Below, piece after piece: positions 1 to 9,229 of a stretch of 64,000 nt of DNA. Origin of the DNA: Sphingomonas prati (GTDB lineage: Bacteria > Pseudomonadota > Alphaproteobacteria > Sphingomonadales > Sphingomonadaceae); contig NZ_BMJP01000001.1 of assembly GCF_014643515.1 (NCBI RefSeq), positions 806,001 through 870,000 of the forward strand, in the 5' to 3' direction. The position numbers and the translations under genes were made by a program. How positions within the stretch are numbered: the first letter of the stretch is position 1; every line of letters begins with the position of its first letter. Below the pieces are notes generated by a model. It had not been told where the DNA came from and made no database searches. It was given only the letters and a program-made list of their open reading frames with translations.

Positions 1-2234
1 TCCCACGCGTCCAGCTTCAGCATCGCCCCGGCGTAGAAGGCGTACGGATCGGCCTTCAACCGGTCGAGCCGCGTCACGGCGATCCGCCGCGGCCGGTCCG
101 CGATCGGCGGCGACGGGGCCGGCCGTGCGGCATAGGCCGGCGGCCCGGCGACATGATCGATCGCCTGGGTTTGCGCCATCAGCCGCGGATCGCGCGTGAT
201 GCCGCCGGTCATGGCCTCCATCCGCAGCCAGAACCGCGACGCGATCGCCGGCGCGCGCGCATCACGCCTCGCCCGCGTCACCAGCACCCGCCGCGCGCCC
301 AGCCCTGAGGCGAAATCATGCGCGGCCAGCCCGATCCGCCGCTCCAGCCCGGGCAGCCCAAGCACCTGCCGGATCCGCGGGGCGAGCCACGGGTCGGGCG
401 CCGGGGCCGCCGGCCACGTCCCCTCGTTCAACCCGCCCAGCACGATCAGGTCGGCATGCTGCAACCGCGCCTCGATCAGACCCCAGACGAACAGCCGCGG
501 ATGCCCGCCCTGCGGCGGCCGCACCGCCACTGCCTCCATCAACCCGCGCAGCAGGATCGGCAGCGCGGTTACGTCCGCCAGCAAAGGCCCGTCCACCGCC
601 GCATCCTCAAGCCCCGCGATCAGGTCCGCCGCCGCACGCCCGGCCGGCCCCGACCAGATCCCGTCGCCCCCAAGCGCGGACGCCGCCACACGCAGCGCGG
701 TCACCAGCGGGCCCAGCTCCGCCCCGCCCGCAAACGCCGCCTCCACCGGGCGCAGCATGTCGACATGCGCCGCCCACCACTCGCCCGCCGGCTTGCGCAC
801 GCGCGTATCGCGCCCCTCGCCGCCCGCCAGATAGTCGCTCAACCCATCCAGCCCCGCCGCCGGCCGCGGCCCACGCAGCGCCCGGTCCAGCCGCCGCACC
901 CCGTCCAGCCACGCCAGCCGATCGTCGTCCGGTTGCACCAGCGGATGCTTCAGCAACGCCAGCAACGGCACCGGCGCGAACGATTCCGCCGCCGCCTCCG
1001 CCAGCGCGAGCAGCAGCGCGCCCGGCGGCGTCGCGGACAGCGGCCGCCCCGCGCTGTCGTCCGCTGCGATGTTCCAGCGCCGCAACTGCGACACCACGCG
1101 CCGCGCCAGCGCCCGGTCCGGCGTCACCAGCGCGGCCGTCTTGCCCGGCTGCTCCAGCATCCCGCGCATCGCGATCGCGATCCCGCGCGCCTCGTCCGCG
1201 GGCGACGCGAACTCCGCCGCTCGGATGCCCGACAGCCGGCGCGCACGCGGCGGCAGCGTCTGCCATTTGCCCGTGAACCGTGCCGGCGCCATCGCGTTGC
1301 CGATCGCCCGGCTGCGCACCGCCGGCGCGTCGCCCTCACCACCGCCATACCGCCAGCGCGCCACCTCGCCGCGCGCCACGCCCATCCGATCAAGCAGCAG
1401 CTTCAAATGATATTGCGGATGCGTCTCGATCGACGGCGCAGGCGACCGGCCCTCCTCGCTCGGCTCATGCGGCCCAAGCGCCTCCCACTCCGCCGCCGGC
1501 ATCGCCAGGTCGACGCCCGGCAGCACGACCATCCCCTGTTCCATCCGCGACACGCGGCGCAGCAGCGCGGCCAGCGCCGGCGTCGATCCGGTGATCCCCG
1601 CCGCCACGACCAGCCCGGCCGGCGGCGTCGCCTTCCACAGGTCGGCCAGCGTACGCAGCATCCGGTTGTGGCGGTCCGACGCATCGATCGCACCCGCCGC
1701 CGCCAGCACGCGCGGCCAGCGGTCCAGGATCGTCTCCAGCACCGTCAGCGACGCCTGCCAATGTTCCGACAACTCCGGCGCCACGCTGTCCGCCAGCCGC
1801 ACCGGCGCGATCTCCTCGGCGATCAGCTGGTCCAGCGTCCGCGCCAAATCCGCCGCCAGCCGCATCGCCTCGGCCGCATCGACCGGGTCGGCCGCATCGC
1901 GCCGCACCTGCTGCACCAGCCGCGCCAGGATCAGCTGACGCCGCAGCGGATCGATTGCCGGCGGATGCGCGCGGTCCTCACCGATCGGGTCGAGCATCGC
2001 ACCCGCCTCGCTCCCGTCGATATCGCCGATCGCGACCAGCCGGGGCAGCATCAGCCCCGCCTCCGCGCGTCGCACGAACGCGTCCGTCATCGTCCGCACC
2101 GCACGATTGTTGGGCAGCAGCACGAGCCCGCGCGCCAGCACCAGCTGATCGCCCCCCGCCCGCGCGATCAGCCCGGCGACGAGCGCATCCGCGAACGCGC
2201 GGTGCAGCGGAATGGTGAAGACGTTGGCTGACAA
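1..2234 (-). CDS. addB: AddB, ATP-dependent repair nuclease/helicase subunit (partial)
   Basis: AddB pairs with AddA to process double-strand breaks for RecA loading (the alphaproteobacterial counterpart of RecBCD). The minus-strand frame is open from about 2234 to the window edge with no stop, so only the N-terminal ~745 residues are seen and the C-terminal nuclease domain with its Fe-S cysteines lies outside. The start reads NVFTIPLHRAFADALVAG, then LVLLPNNRAVRTMTDAF, matching the N-terminus of alphaproteobacterial AddB, and later VLGGLNEGTWPAAPAPDPWL, a family hallmark. No ATG is available; TTG at 2234 is the most upstream sensible start. It follows murU by 54 bases in the usual divL-tsaE-amgK-murU-addB order. 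Identity is firm; the exact start is inferred. Confidence 0.88.
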   Translation of the reverse strand, partial: MSANVFTIPLHRAFADALVAGLIARAGGDQLVLARGLVLLPNNRAVRTMTDAFVRRAEAGLMLPRLVAIGDIDGSEAGAMLDPIGEDRAHPPAIDPLRRQLILARLVQQVRRDAADPVDAAEAMRLAADLARTLDQLIAEEIAPVRLADSVAPELSEHWQASLTVLETILDRWPRVLAAAGAIDASDRHNRMLRTLADLWKATPPAGLVVAAGITGSTPALAALLRRVSRMEQGMVVLPGVDLAMPAAEWEALGPHEPSEEGRSPAPSIETHPQYHLKLLLDRMGVARGEVARWRYGGGEGDAPAVRSRAIGNAMAPARFTGKWQTLPPRARRLSGIRAAEFASPADEARGIAIAMRGMLEQPGKTAALVTPDRALARRVVSQLRRWNIAADDSAGRPLSATPPGALLLALAEAAAESFAPVPLLALLKHPLVQPDDDRLAWLDGVRRLDRALRGPRPAAGLDGLSDYLAGGEGRDTRVRKPAGEWWAAHVDMLRPVEAAFAGGAELGPLVTALRVAASALGGDGIWSGPAGRAAADLIAGLEDAAVDGPLLADVTALPILLRGLMEAVAVRPPQGGHPRLFVWGLIEARLQHADLIVLGGLNEGTWPAAPAPDPWLAPRIRQVLGLPGLERRIGLAAHDFASGLGARRVLVTRARRDARAPAIASRFWLRMEAMTGGITRDPRLMAQTQAIDHVAGPPAYAARPAPSPPIADRPRRIAVTRLDRLKADPYAFYAGAMLKLDAW

Positions 2235-2288
2235 GCCGCGGAACCTAACGAGAACGAAACAAAAGGAAAGCCCGGACTCGAACCAAAA

Positions 2289-3059
2289 TCACGCGGCGTT
2301 CAGCAGCAATGCCTCGGTCTGCCGGATCGCGGCCGGATCGCCCACGTCGAACCACAGCCCTTGATGCACGATCCCGAACGCCCGCCCCGCCGCCAGCGCG
2401 CGATCCCACAGGATATTGGTCGAATAGGACCCCTCCGGCGCCCCATCGAGGAGCCGGCGCGAGACCATCTGCACACCGGTATAGACGAACGGCGCGACCC
2501 GCCCCGGCCGCCGCCGCCGGATCCGCCCGTCCGCAGCCATATGGAAATCGCCGATCCCGCGGTGGCAGTTCGCGCGCGCCAGCGGCACCATCAGCAGCAG
2601 CGCGTCCATCGTCGCATCGTCCCACCGCTGGCTCAGCAGGCGGATCGCGTCGATCGGCCCGTCGACCCAGTAATTGTCGCTGTTCACCACCAGGAACCGG
2701 TCATCCTCGATCAGCGGCAACGCCTTCACCAGCCCGCCGCCGGTCTCGAGCAACTGAGCGCGCTCGTCCGAAACGATTACCTCCAGGTCGGTCGCCTTGC
2801 GCGCCAGATGCGCCTCGATCGAATCGGCCAGGTAATGGACGTTCACCACCACCCGCCCGATCCCCGCGGAGCGCAGCCGGTCCAGCACATGATCGATCAG
2901 CGGCTGCCCCGCCACCTCCACCAACGGTTTCGGACGGGTCGCGGTCAGCGGGCGCATCCGCTTGCCCAGCCCCGCGGCCATCACCATCGCGGTCCGCACC
3001 GGCAACCCGCCGGACTTCAGCGAAAGCGGCGTCCGCGCTGCTGGCAACCGCGGCGCCAT
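2289..3059 (-). CDS. murU: MurU-type nucleotidyltransferase (MurNAc-1-phosphate uridylyltransferase)
   Basis: 256-residue NTP-transferase. By family it joins UTP and MurNAc-alpha-1-phosphate to give UDP-MurNAc, the last step of the fosfomycin-bypassing cell-wall recycling route in the cytoplasm. The nucleotide-binding signature AMVMAAGLGKRMRPLT (about residues 24-39) is followed by RPKPLVEVAGQPLIDHVLD, and a metal-binding NSDNYW motif comes later. The ATG at 3059 overlaps the amgK stop as ATGA, which decides the start over an in-frame upstream extension inside amgK. Direct partnership with AmgK supports MurU rather than a hexose-1-phosphate transferase, but substrate identity is inferred from family and context. 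Confidence 0.85.
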   Translation of the reverse strand: MAPRLPAARTPLSLKSGGLPVRTAMVMAAGLGKRMRPLTATRPKPLVEVAGQPLIDHVLDRLRSAGIGRVVVNVHYLADSIEAHLARKATDLEVIVSDERAQLLETGGGLVKALPLIEDDRFLVVNSDNYWVDGPIDAIRLLSQRWDDATMDALLLMVPLARANCHRGIGDFHMAADGRIRRRRPGRVAPFVYTGVQMVSRRLLDGAPEGSYSTNILWDRALAAGRAFGIVHQGLWFDVGDPAAIRQTEALLLNAA

Positions 3060-4009
3060 CACGCTGCCTCCGGCCAGTAACCGCCACGCATCGCGGCCGG
3101 CACGTTCGCATCGAACCACGCCCGCACCTCGGTCAGCGCGGGGTGCAGCAAGTCGCGTTCCAGATACCGCCAGACGCGGGGCTGATACGCCAGATAGCGG
3201 TCCTTGCCGTCGCGCTTCCACAGCCGCGTGAAGATCCCCAGGATCTTGGCATTCCGCTGCGCGCCAAGAATGGCGTAGGCGGTCTCGTCGATCGGCCCGT
3301 AATGCGACAGCATCGCCGCCTCCAGTTCCCGTGAAACCGCGCGCCGCGCATCCTGCAACAGCGACACGACATCATAGGCAGGATGGCCGGCCAGCGCATC
3401 CTGAAAATCGAGCAGCCCGAGCGCCCCGTCGTCCAGCAGCATGATATTCTCGGCATGATAATCGCGCAGCACGGTCACCACCGGCCCCCGATCCAACCGC
3501 GCCAGCACCGCGTCCCAAGCTGCGCGGTACCCCTCGTGATCCACCGCGATCCCCACCGCCGGCGCATACCATTCCGGAAACAACCCCGCCTCGCGCTGGT
3601 ACACCGCATCATCATAAAGCGGCAGCGCCGCGGCCGCCGGATGCGTATGCAGCGCGCGGATCAGGTCGATCGCCGCCTGGTACGTCTCGGTCTCGCGATC
3701 CGGCCGTGCCGACAGCGCCTCCGCCATCCGCAGGTCGCCGAAATCCTCGAGCAGCACCAGCCCGGCGGACAGATCGTGCGACAGGATGCGCGGCGCGCGG
3801 AACCCGATCCCGGTCAGATGCGACGCCACCGTCAGGAACGGTCGGCTATCCTCATGCTCCGGCGGCGCATCCATCAGCACCGCTTCCTGCGTGCCCCGCC
3901 GCACGCGGAAATAGCGCCGGAAACTCGCGTCCCCGGCCAGCGGCAGGATCGCCGCGCCGTCCCAGCCGCACCCGGTCAAGAACGCCGGCGCATGCGGCGG
4001 GGGAATCAT
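3059..4009 (-). CDS. amgK: AmgK-type amino sugar (MurNAc/GlcNAc) anomeric kinase
   Basis: 316-residue aminoglycoside-phosphotransferase-fold kinase. Family members phosphorylate MurNAc or GlcNAc at C1 and hand MurNAc-1-P to MurU. Visible are the N-terminal LAGDASFRRYFRV segment, the catalytic loop LRDYHAENIM (residues 181-190; Asp183, Asn188) and the metal-binding LLDFQDA (Asp201). The ATG at 4009 makes a 4-base ATGA overlap with tsaE; an ATG six codons upstream is possible but would overlap tsaE by 22 bases. The adjacent, coupled murU makes cell-wall recycling far more likely than antibiotic modification. Confidence 0.86.
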   Translation of the reverse strand: MIPPPHAPAFLTGCGWDGAAILPLAGDASFRRYFRVRRGTQEAVLMDAPPEHEDSRPFLTVASHLTGIGFRAPRILSHDLSAGLVLLEDFGDLRMAEALSARPDRETETYQAAIDLIRALHTHPAAAALPLYDDAVYQREAGLFPEWYAPAVGIAVDHEGYRAAWDAVLARLDRGPVVTVLRDYHAENIMLLDDGALGLLDFQDALAGHPAYDVVSLLQDARRAVSRELEAAMLSHYGPIDETAYAILGAQRNAKILGIFTRLWKRDGKDRYLAYQPRVWRYLERDLLHPALTEVRAWFDANVPAAMRGGYWPEAA

Positions 4010-4473
4010 GTCGATCGTGGTGGCCATCTCTGCTCCCAAGACGGCGGCCGTTCCGCTGTCAAGCGACGCGCGCCGTCCGGTGTCGCGACCAGGAACAATC
4101 GGAGCGCATCCCCCCAAGCATCCGCCCCCATCCGCTCCGGCCATTCGACCAGCAACACCCCGTCCTCGCGGTAGTCGTCCAGCCCCAGTTCGGCCGCATC
4201 CTCCGGCGCATCGATCCGGTACAGGTCGACATGCGCCACCGGCAACCGCACGTCGGGCGGCGCATAAGGCTGCACGATCGCAAAGGTCGGACTCGGCGCC
4301 TCCCCCTCCAGCCCCAGCCCGGCCAGCAGCCCGCGCGACAGCGTCGTCTTGCCCGCCCCCAGGTCACCGAACAGCGCGATCACGTCGCCCGCCCGCACCA
4401 CATCGGCCAGCGCGCGCCCGACCGCCTCGGTCGCCGCCACATCCCCCAGGACCACCGCGTCCACGCCACTCAC
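4006..4473 (-). CDS. tsaE: TsaE, tRNA t6A37 synthesis ATPase
   Basis: 155-residue P-loop protein of the TsaB-TsaD-TsaE complex that makes N6-threonylcarbamoyladenosine on ANN-decoding tRNAs. The Walker A motif GDLGAGKTT is at residues 36-44, followed by the family segments SPTFAIVQPY and VAHVDLYRI, and a late LLVEWPERMG. Length is normal. The start is a GTG at 4473 that overlaps the divL stop (GTGA); its own stop overlaps the amgK ATG. The tight coupling suggests one transcript with divL and the recycling genes. Confidence 0.95.
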   Translation of the reverse strand: MSGVDAVVLGDVAATEAVGRALADVVRAGDVIALFGDLGAGKTTLSRGLLAGLGLEGEAPSPTFAIVQPYAPPDVRLPVAHVDLYRIDAPEDAAELGLDDYREDGVLLVEWPERMGADAWGDALRLFLVATPDGARRLTAERPPSWEQRWPPRST

Positions 4474-6848
4474 AACGGGTCCGCCGGCAACCGCACGATC
4501 ACGGTCGTCCCCTCGCCCGGCTCGCTCGCCAGCACGATCGTGCCGCCATGCGCCTCAACCAGCCGGCGGGTCAGCGGCAGGCCCGGACCCGGCGTATCGC
4601 GCCCGTTGCGCGGCGCGGCCGTCCCTGCCCCGGTGCGGAACCGGTCGAACAGCTGCGCCTGCCGGTCGCGCGCGATACCCGGCCCGTTGTCCGATATGAC
4701 GATCTCGACCGTGTCGCCTTCGCGCGTCGCGCGGAACAGCACGCGGCCCCGCTCACCGCCGGATCCCCCACCCGGCGTGAACCGCACCGCGTTGTGCAGC
4801 AGATGGTCGATCACCTGCCGCAACCGCCGCGGATCGCCCGTCACCGTGCCGAGCGGCGGCACGATTTCCACCGCAAGGTCCAGCCCGACCGCCTTCGCCG
4901 CCGCACGCGCCTGCTTGCCCCCATCGGCGACTAACGCGCCAAGATCGACTGTCTCGGCCGCTAGCGGCAGGCTCCCCGCCTCGCTCTGCGTCAGATCCAG
5001 GATATTCTCGATCAGCGCGGACAGCCGCGCGACCGACGACAGGATCGCCGCGACATAATCCTTCGCCGTATCGCCCAGCACGCCAGCATAACCGCCGCCC
5101 AGCATCTCTGCGAACCCAGAGATAGAGGTCAGCGGCACGCGCAGTTCGTAACTCATATTGGCCACAAACGCCGTCTTGAGCAGATCGGCCTGCTCCAGCG
5201 CCTCCGCCCGTTCCCGCAACGCCGCCTCGATCCCGCGGCTCGCGGTGATGTCCAGCATCGTGAACAGCGCGTTTCCATCCGGCAGCGGCACCGCCGCGAA
5301 CTCGAAATGCCGCCCGTCGGTGAACTCGACGCGGCCCGAACGCTGCTGCCGCTCGATCGTCGCGATCCGCACCAGTTCGCGGATCAGCCCCGCGCGGCTC
5401 GGATTGGCCAGCCGTCGTGCCACCGACTCGACCAGTGCATCGACCCGCGGGCTCTGCGCCAGCTCCACATCCGCCAGCCCCCAGACATCCTTGAACCGGT
5501 TGTTCCACAGATGCAGCCGACCGTCCGCTGCGAACACGCCGACCGCCTCGAACAGGTTGTCGAACGTCGCGGTCCGCACGCGCAGCAACGTGTCGCGCGC
5601 GCTCGCCAGCTGCAGCTGCTCGGTCCGATCCTCGAAGATCAGCAGCAAGCCGCCGTCCGGCAATGGCTGCGCCAGCAACCGGTAATGCGATCCGCCCGGC
5701 AGCAGCCAGTTCTCCTCGACCGCATCGGGCGCGGTGAACCAGCCACGCCGCTCCATCCGCCAACGCGGAAAATCGCGGCTTTCGGGCGCCCGCTGCGCCT
5801 CGCGCATCCGGTCGAGCACGCGGTCGAACTCTGGCCGATCGGCCAGCCATTCGGGCTGCAACGCGAACATCCGCAGGAACGGATGGTTGTAGAACACCAG
5901 GCTCCGGTCCGCCGCGAACTGCGCCACCCCCGCCGACAACCGGTCGAGCAAATCGCGCTGCGTCCGCGCGAAACGGTTCAGGTCGGCACGCGCCTCCTCC
6001 AACTCCTCGACATCGACGGCATAGCCCGCCACCCCGCCCGGCCCGAGCGGCACGTCGGTGATCCGCACCATCCGCCGCGCGCCCGCAATCGTCGCGGGCA
6101 CCGTCCGGCGCAGTACGCGATCCTGCGCACGCGCCTCGGCTGCTGCCGCAAGCGGGCCGCGTCCGGCCTGCCCCTCGACCAGTTCCAGCCCGCGCGTCAC
6201 CACGTCCGCCCCGTCGCGCCCCTCGACCGCCGCGACATAGGCCCCGTTGACCAGCGCCAGCCGCAGGTCCGGCCCGCGATGCCACATCGGGAACGGCGCC
6301 GCCTCGATCAGCGAGGAGATCGCAGCCACCGCCTGCCCCAGCCGCTCCGTCTCCGCGCTCAGCAGCTCGATCTCGCGGCGACTGTCGGTGTCGTCGAACA
6401 CCCAGAGCAGGATCTCGCCCGCCCGCCCCGTGCCCGCTGGCCGGCCGCGCACCACCAGCACGCGCTTGCCACCTTGCGGGTGCAAAGTCCGCTGGAACGG
6501 GCGCGCGCTACGTTGCGCGGTCCGCACGTCTTCAGCCAGCGCCACCGCCTCGTCCAGCGGTAGCCCTTCGTCCGCCCCGCCCAAGTCGACCAGATACAAC
6601 GGCAGCTTGCGCAGCCCCAGCCAGTCGCCCAGCCGCGCAGGCGCGTCCAGCCGCCCGTCCGCCGCGACCCGGAGCGGGATCGCCGGCGCATCGCGCAGCA
6701 GCAGCGTCAGCCGCTCGGCCTCCGCGGTCGCCCCGCGCGCCGCCGCCGCACGCCGCAACCCGTACAGCGTGGCGACCACCGCAGCGACCAGCCACGCGGC
6801 CAGGATCGTGGCGATCCCCGCGACGGCCGCGGGGCTCAGGGTCACCAT
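4470..6848 (-). CDS. divL: DivL-like PAS histidine-kinase homologue with Tyr in place of the phospho-His
   Basis: 792 residues: one N-terminal membrane segment (about residues 8-31), a long PAS-rich sensor region, a dimerisation domain and a C-terminal ATPase domain. The H-box reads VANMSYELRVPLTSISGFAE: the invariant phospho-accepting His of SHELRTPL is Tyr567 (codon TAC at 5150-5148, checked in the bases). The N box (HNAVRFTPGG, near 685) and DNGPGI (Asp720) are kept, while the second glycine box is GPGLPL. In Caulobacter, DivL has exactly this substitution (Tyr550) and acts with CckA and DivK~P upstream of CtrA. Length, domain plan and position directly before tsaE all match. The cell-cycle role is inferred from that family. 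Confidence 0.85.
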   Translation of the reverse strand: MVTLSPAAVAGIATILAAWLVAAVVATLYGLRRAAAARGATAEAERLTLLLRDAPAIPLRVAADGRLDAPARLGDWLGLRKLPLYLVDLGGADEGLPLDEAVALAEDVRTAQRSARPFQRTLHPQGGKRVLVVRGRPAGTGRAGEILLWVFDDTDSRREIELLSAETERLGQAVAAISSLIEAAPFPMWHRGPDLRLALVNGAYVAAVEGRDGADVVTRGLELVEGQAGRGPLAAAAEARAQDRVLRRTVPATIAGARRMVRITDVPLGPGGVAGYAVDVEELEEARADLNRFARTQRDLLDRLSAGVAQFAADRSLVFYNHPFLRMFALQPEWLADRPEFDRVLDRMREAQRAPESRDFPRWRMERRGWFTAPDAVEENWLLPGGSHYRLLAQPLPDGGLLLIFEDRTEQLQLASARDTLLRVRTATFDNLFEAVGVFAADGRLHLWNNRFKDVWGLADVELAQSPRVDALVESVARRLANPSRAGLIRELVRIATIERQQRSGRVEFTDGRHFEFAAVPLPDGNALFTMLDITASRGIEAALRERAEALEQADLLKTAFVANMSYELRVPLTSISGFAEMLGGGYAGVLGDTAKDYVAAILSSVARLSALIENILDLTQSEAGSLPLAAETVDLGALVADGGKQARAAAKAVGLDLAVEIVPPLGTVTGDPRRLRQVIDHLLHNAVRFTPGGGSGGERGRVLFRATREGDTVEIVISDNGPGIARDRQAQLFDRFRTGAGTAAPRNGRDTPGPGLPLTRRLVEAHGGTIVLASEPGEGTTVIVRLPADPL

Positions 6849-6916
6849 GACGATCTGCCGCGCATCGCTTTCATGCCGTCGCTTGTAGAGGGGGGCACGG
6901 CGCTACGCCAAGCCGC

Positions 6917-6950
6917 AAAAAAGCCCTCCCTCCGGCGTGGAGGAAGGGCT
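6917..6950 (-). terminator. Rho-independent terminator of ahcY
   Basis: On the minus strand a 12-base stem (AGCCCTTCCTCC with GGAGGGAGGGCT, one G-T pair) encloses a 5-base loop and runs into six T residues. It lies 44 bases beyond the ahcY stop and separates ahcY from divL. Confidence 0.9.
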
Positions 6951-6993
6951 CGTTTGTCGAAAGGCCGCGCCAGTCGGGCGCGCCCTTCGTCGC

Positions 6994-8403
6994 TTAGTAG
7001 CGGTAATGGTCCGGCTTGAACGGGCCTTCGGTCGAAACACCGATGTAGCTCGCCTGCTTGTCGGTCAGCTTGCTCAGCTTGACGCCGAGCTTCTCGAGGT
7101 GAAGCATCGCGACCTTCTCGTCGAGATGCTTCGGCAGGACGAACACTTCGTTCGCGTAGTGGCCCGGCTTGGTCCACAATTCGATCTGCGCCAGCACCTG
7201 GTTGGTGAAGCTGGACGACATCACGAACGACGGGTGACCGGTCGCGCAGCCCAGGTTGACCAGGCGGCCCTTCGCCAGGATCAGGATCTGCTTGCCGTCC
7301 GGGAAACGCACCAGGTCGACCTGCGGCTTGACCTCGGTCCACTCGTAGTTCGACAATGCCGAGATCTGGATCTCGCTGTCGAAGTGACCGATGTTGCAGA
7401 CGATGCTCATCGGCTTCATCGCGGCCATGTGGTCGGCGGTGATGACGTCGGCATTGCCGGTCGCCGTCACGAAGATGTCGGAGCGCGTCACGGCCTCTTC
7501 CATCGTCACGACTTCGAAGCCCTCCATCGCCGCCTGCAGCGCGCAGATCGGATCGACTTCGGTCACGAGGACGCGCGCGCCGCCGTTACGGAGCGACTGG
7601 GCCGAACCCTTGCCGACATCGCCGAAGCCGGCGACGGTCGCGACCTTGCCGGCCAGCATGACGTCGGTGGCGCGACGGATCGCGTCGACCAGCGACTCCT
7701 TGCAGCCGTAGAGGTTGTCGAACTTCGACTTCGTGACGCTGTCGTTCACGTTGATCGCCGGGAACGGCAGCATGCCCTTCTTGGCGATCTCGTACAGGCG
7801 GTGAACGCCGGTCGTGGTCTCTTCCGACACGCCCTTGATGTTCTTCACGGTCTCGGTCAGGTAACCCGGGCGCTTGGCGATGAACGCCTTCACGACGCGC
7901 TGGAACTCGACTTCCTCGTCATTCTCCGGCTCGGGCAGGCTTTCCCCGGCTTCCAGGCGTGCGCCCCACAGCGCGAACATGGTGGCATCGCCGCCATCGT
8001 CCAGGATCAGGTTGCAGGTCTGGTCGCCCCAGTCGAAGATGCGCTCGACATAGTCCCAATATTCCGCAAGCGTCTCGCCCTTGATGGCGAACACCGGCAC
8101 GCCCGTCGCGGCGATCGCGGCGGCGGCATGGTCCTGCGTCGAATAGATGTTGCACGATGCCCAGCGGACGTCGGCGCCCAGCGCGGTCAGCGTCTCGATC
8201 AGCACGGCGGTCTGGATCGTCATGTGCAGCGAACCGACGATGCGCGCGCCCTTCAGCGGCTGCGTCGCGCCGAATTCGGTGCGCAGCGCCATCAGGCCGG
8301 GCATTTCGGTCTCGGCGATCTCGATTTCCTTGCGGCCGAATTCGGCGAGCGAGATGTCCTGGATGACATAGTCGTTGAAGGTGTCGGCGGTCATGGTGGC
8401 CAC
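6994..8403 (-). CDS. ahcY: Adenosylhomocysteinase
   Basis: 469 residues. It hydrolyses S-adenosylhomocysteine to adenosine and homocysteine with bound NAD, clearing the product that inhibits methyltransferases. Visible are [16 protein letters not shown] near the N-terminus, substrate-site segments, the NAD-binding loop [14 protein letters not shown] and the C-terminal [14 protein letters not shown] at 8403 is preferred because GGGAG lies 7 bases upstream; an in-frame ATG sits three codons later. It is a single-gene unit with its own terminator, and a 20-base palindrome about 80 bases upstream is a likely operator. Confidence 0.97.
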   Translation of the reverse strand: MATMTADTFNDYVIQDISLAEFGRKEIEIAETEMPGLMALRTEFGATQPLKGARIVGSLHMTIQTAVLIETLTALGADVRWASCNIYSTQDHAAAAIAATGVPVFAIKGETLAEYWDYVERIFDWGDQTCNLILDDGGDATMFALWGARLEAGESLPEPENDEEVEFQRVVKAFIAKRPGYLTETVKNIKGVSEETTTGVHRLYEIAKKGMLPFPAINVNDSVTKSKFDNLYGCKESLVDAIRRATDVMLAGKVATVAGFGDVGKGSAQSLRNGGARVLVTEVDPICALQAAMEGFEVVTMEEAVTRSDIFVTATGNADVITADHMAAMKPMSIVCNIGHFDSEIQISALSNYEWTEVKPQVDLVRFPDGKQILILAKGRLVNLGCATGHPSFVMSSSFTNQVLAQIELWTKPGHYANEVFVLPKHLDEKVAMLHLEKLGVKLSKLTDKQASYIGVSTEGPFKPDHYRY

Positions 8404-8481
8404 AAGCGGTCTCCCAATATGGATCGCGCAGGGGCGCGACGTTCATGGCGGCCATCTACCGTCCGACCGGCGGAGATGCAA

Positions 8482-8501
8482 ATATAAAGATGTCTTTATA
8501 T
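8482..8501 (-). promoter_or_regulatory. Palindromic operator upstream of ahcY (candidate SahR site)
   Basis: ATATAAAGAT/GTCTTTATAT: a 20-base inverted repeat, 9 of 10 positions symmetric, strikingly AT-rich in GC-rich surroundings, 78 bases before the ahcY start. ArsR-family SahR repressors that sense S-adenosylhomocysteine are known to control ahcY and methionine-cycle genes in Proteobacteria from palindromes of this general kind. The palindrome is seen; the regulator is inferred, and no regulator gene is nearby. Confidence 0.65.
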
Positions 8502-8531
8502 CCGAAACCCAGGCCCCGCGGGGCCGGATCG

Positions 8532-9092
8532 TCAGGCGTTCCCCGCCTCGCTCGCCAGCATCCGCGTATCGACGCCCGCCGCACGGAACAGCCCGTCCCA
8601 ACGCGCCTCGGCCGGCGTGTCGAACAGCAGCTCGTCGGTCCCCGGTGTCGCGAACCAGCCGTGGCGCGTCATCTCCTCATCAAGCTGCCCGCCGGTCCAG
8701 CCGGCATAGCCCAGCGCCACCAGGAACCGCTTCGGCCCGCGCCCTGCTGCGATCGCACGCAGCACGTCCAGCGTACCGGTCAGTGCCCAGCGTTTCCCGA
8801 CATGCAACGTATCCTGCCCGCCCCAGTCCTGCCCGTGCAGCACGAACCCGCGCTGCGGCTCCACCGGCCCGCCGACATGGACCGGCACGTCCGGCGCCAC
8901 CCCCACGTCGATCTCGACCTGTGCCAGCAAACCATGCAGCCCGATCTGCGGGATGGTCCGGCCGACGCCGATGCCCAGCGCGCCGTCCGGGTCGTGCGAA
9001 CACATCGCCATCACCGCGCGGTCGAACCGCGGATCGCCGATTCCCGGCATGGCGAGCAGCATCTGGCCGGATAGAAAACGCGGATGATCCAT
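8532..9092 (-). CDS. YqgE/AlgH family protein (UPF0301)
   Basis: 186 residues of the DUF179 family. It starts with the typical FLSGQMLLAMPGIGDPRF and contains VHVGGPVEPQRGFVLH and FLVALGYAGWTGGQLDEEM, the conserved family blocks; no signal peptide is seen. Molecular function is not established; AlgH was named for an effect on alginate in Pseudomonas. It is transcribed away from the glycosyltransferase and toward ahcY, with its stop 30 bases from the ahcY operator, so a separate unit is likely. Confidence 0.93.
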   Translation of the reverse strand: MDHPRFLSGQMLLAMPGIGDPRFDRAVMAMCSHDPDGALGIGVGRTIPQIGLHGLLAQVEIDVGVAPDVPVHVGGPVEPQRGFVLHGQDWGGQDTLHVGKRWALTGTLDVLRAIAAGRGPKRFLVALGYAGWTGGQLDEEMTRHGWFATPGTDELLFDTPAEARWDGLFRAAGVDTRMLASEAGNA

Positions 9093-9229
9093 GGCCTAAT
9101 CCTATCCCCGTCGATCCCGGTCGTCACCCCGCCTCCGTCGCGTTCGACCATCCTCTGCCTCGTCCTAAACAGCAGATTACTGTCAATTACATTGTTGGGT
9201 AACGGGTTAGGGCGTACGGAACGCGGTCT

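Noticed and set aside
318..2231. A 637-codon plus-strand open frame at the left edge
   Set aside because: It is an Arg/Pro/His/Gln-rich shadow of addB, whose frame gives recognisable conserved blocks.
3059..4009. AmgK homologue as an aminoglycoside resistance gene
   Set aside because: The adjacent coupled murU and the conserved locus order point to wall recycling; the fold alone does not imply drug modification.
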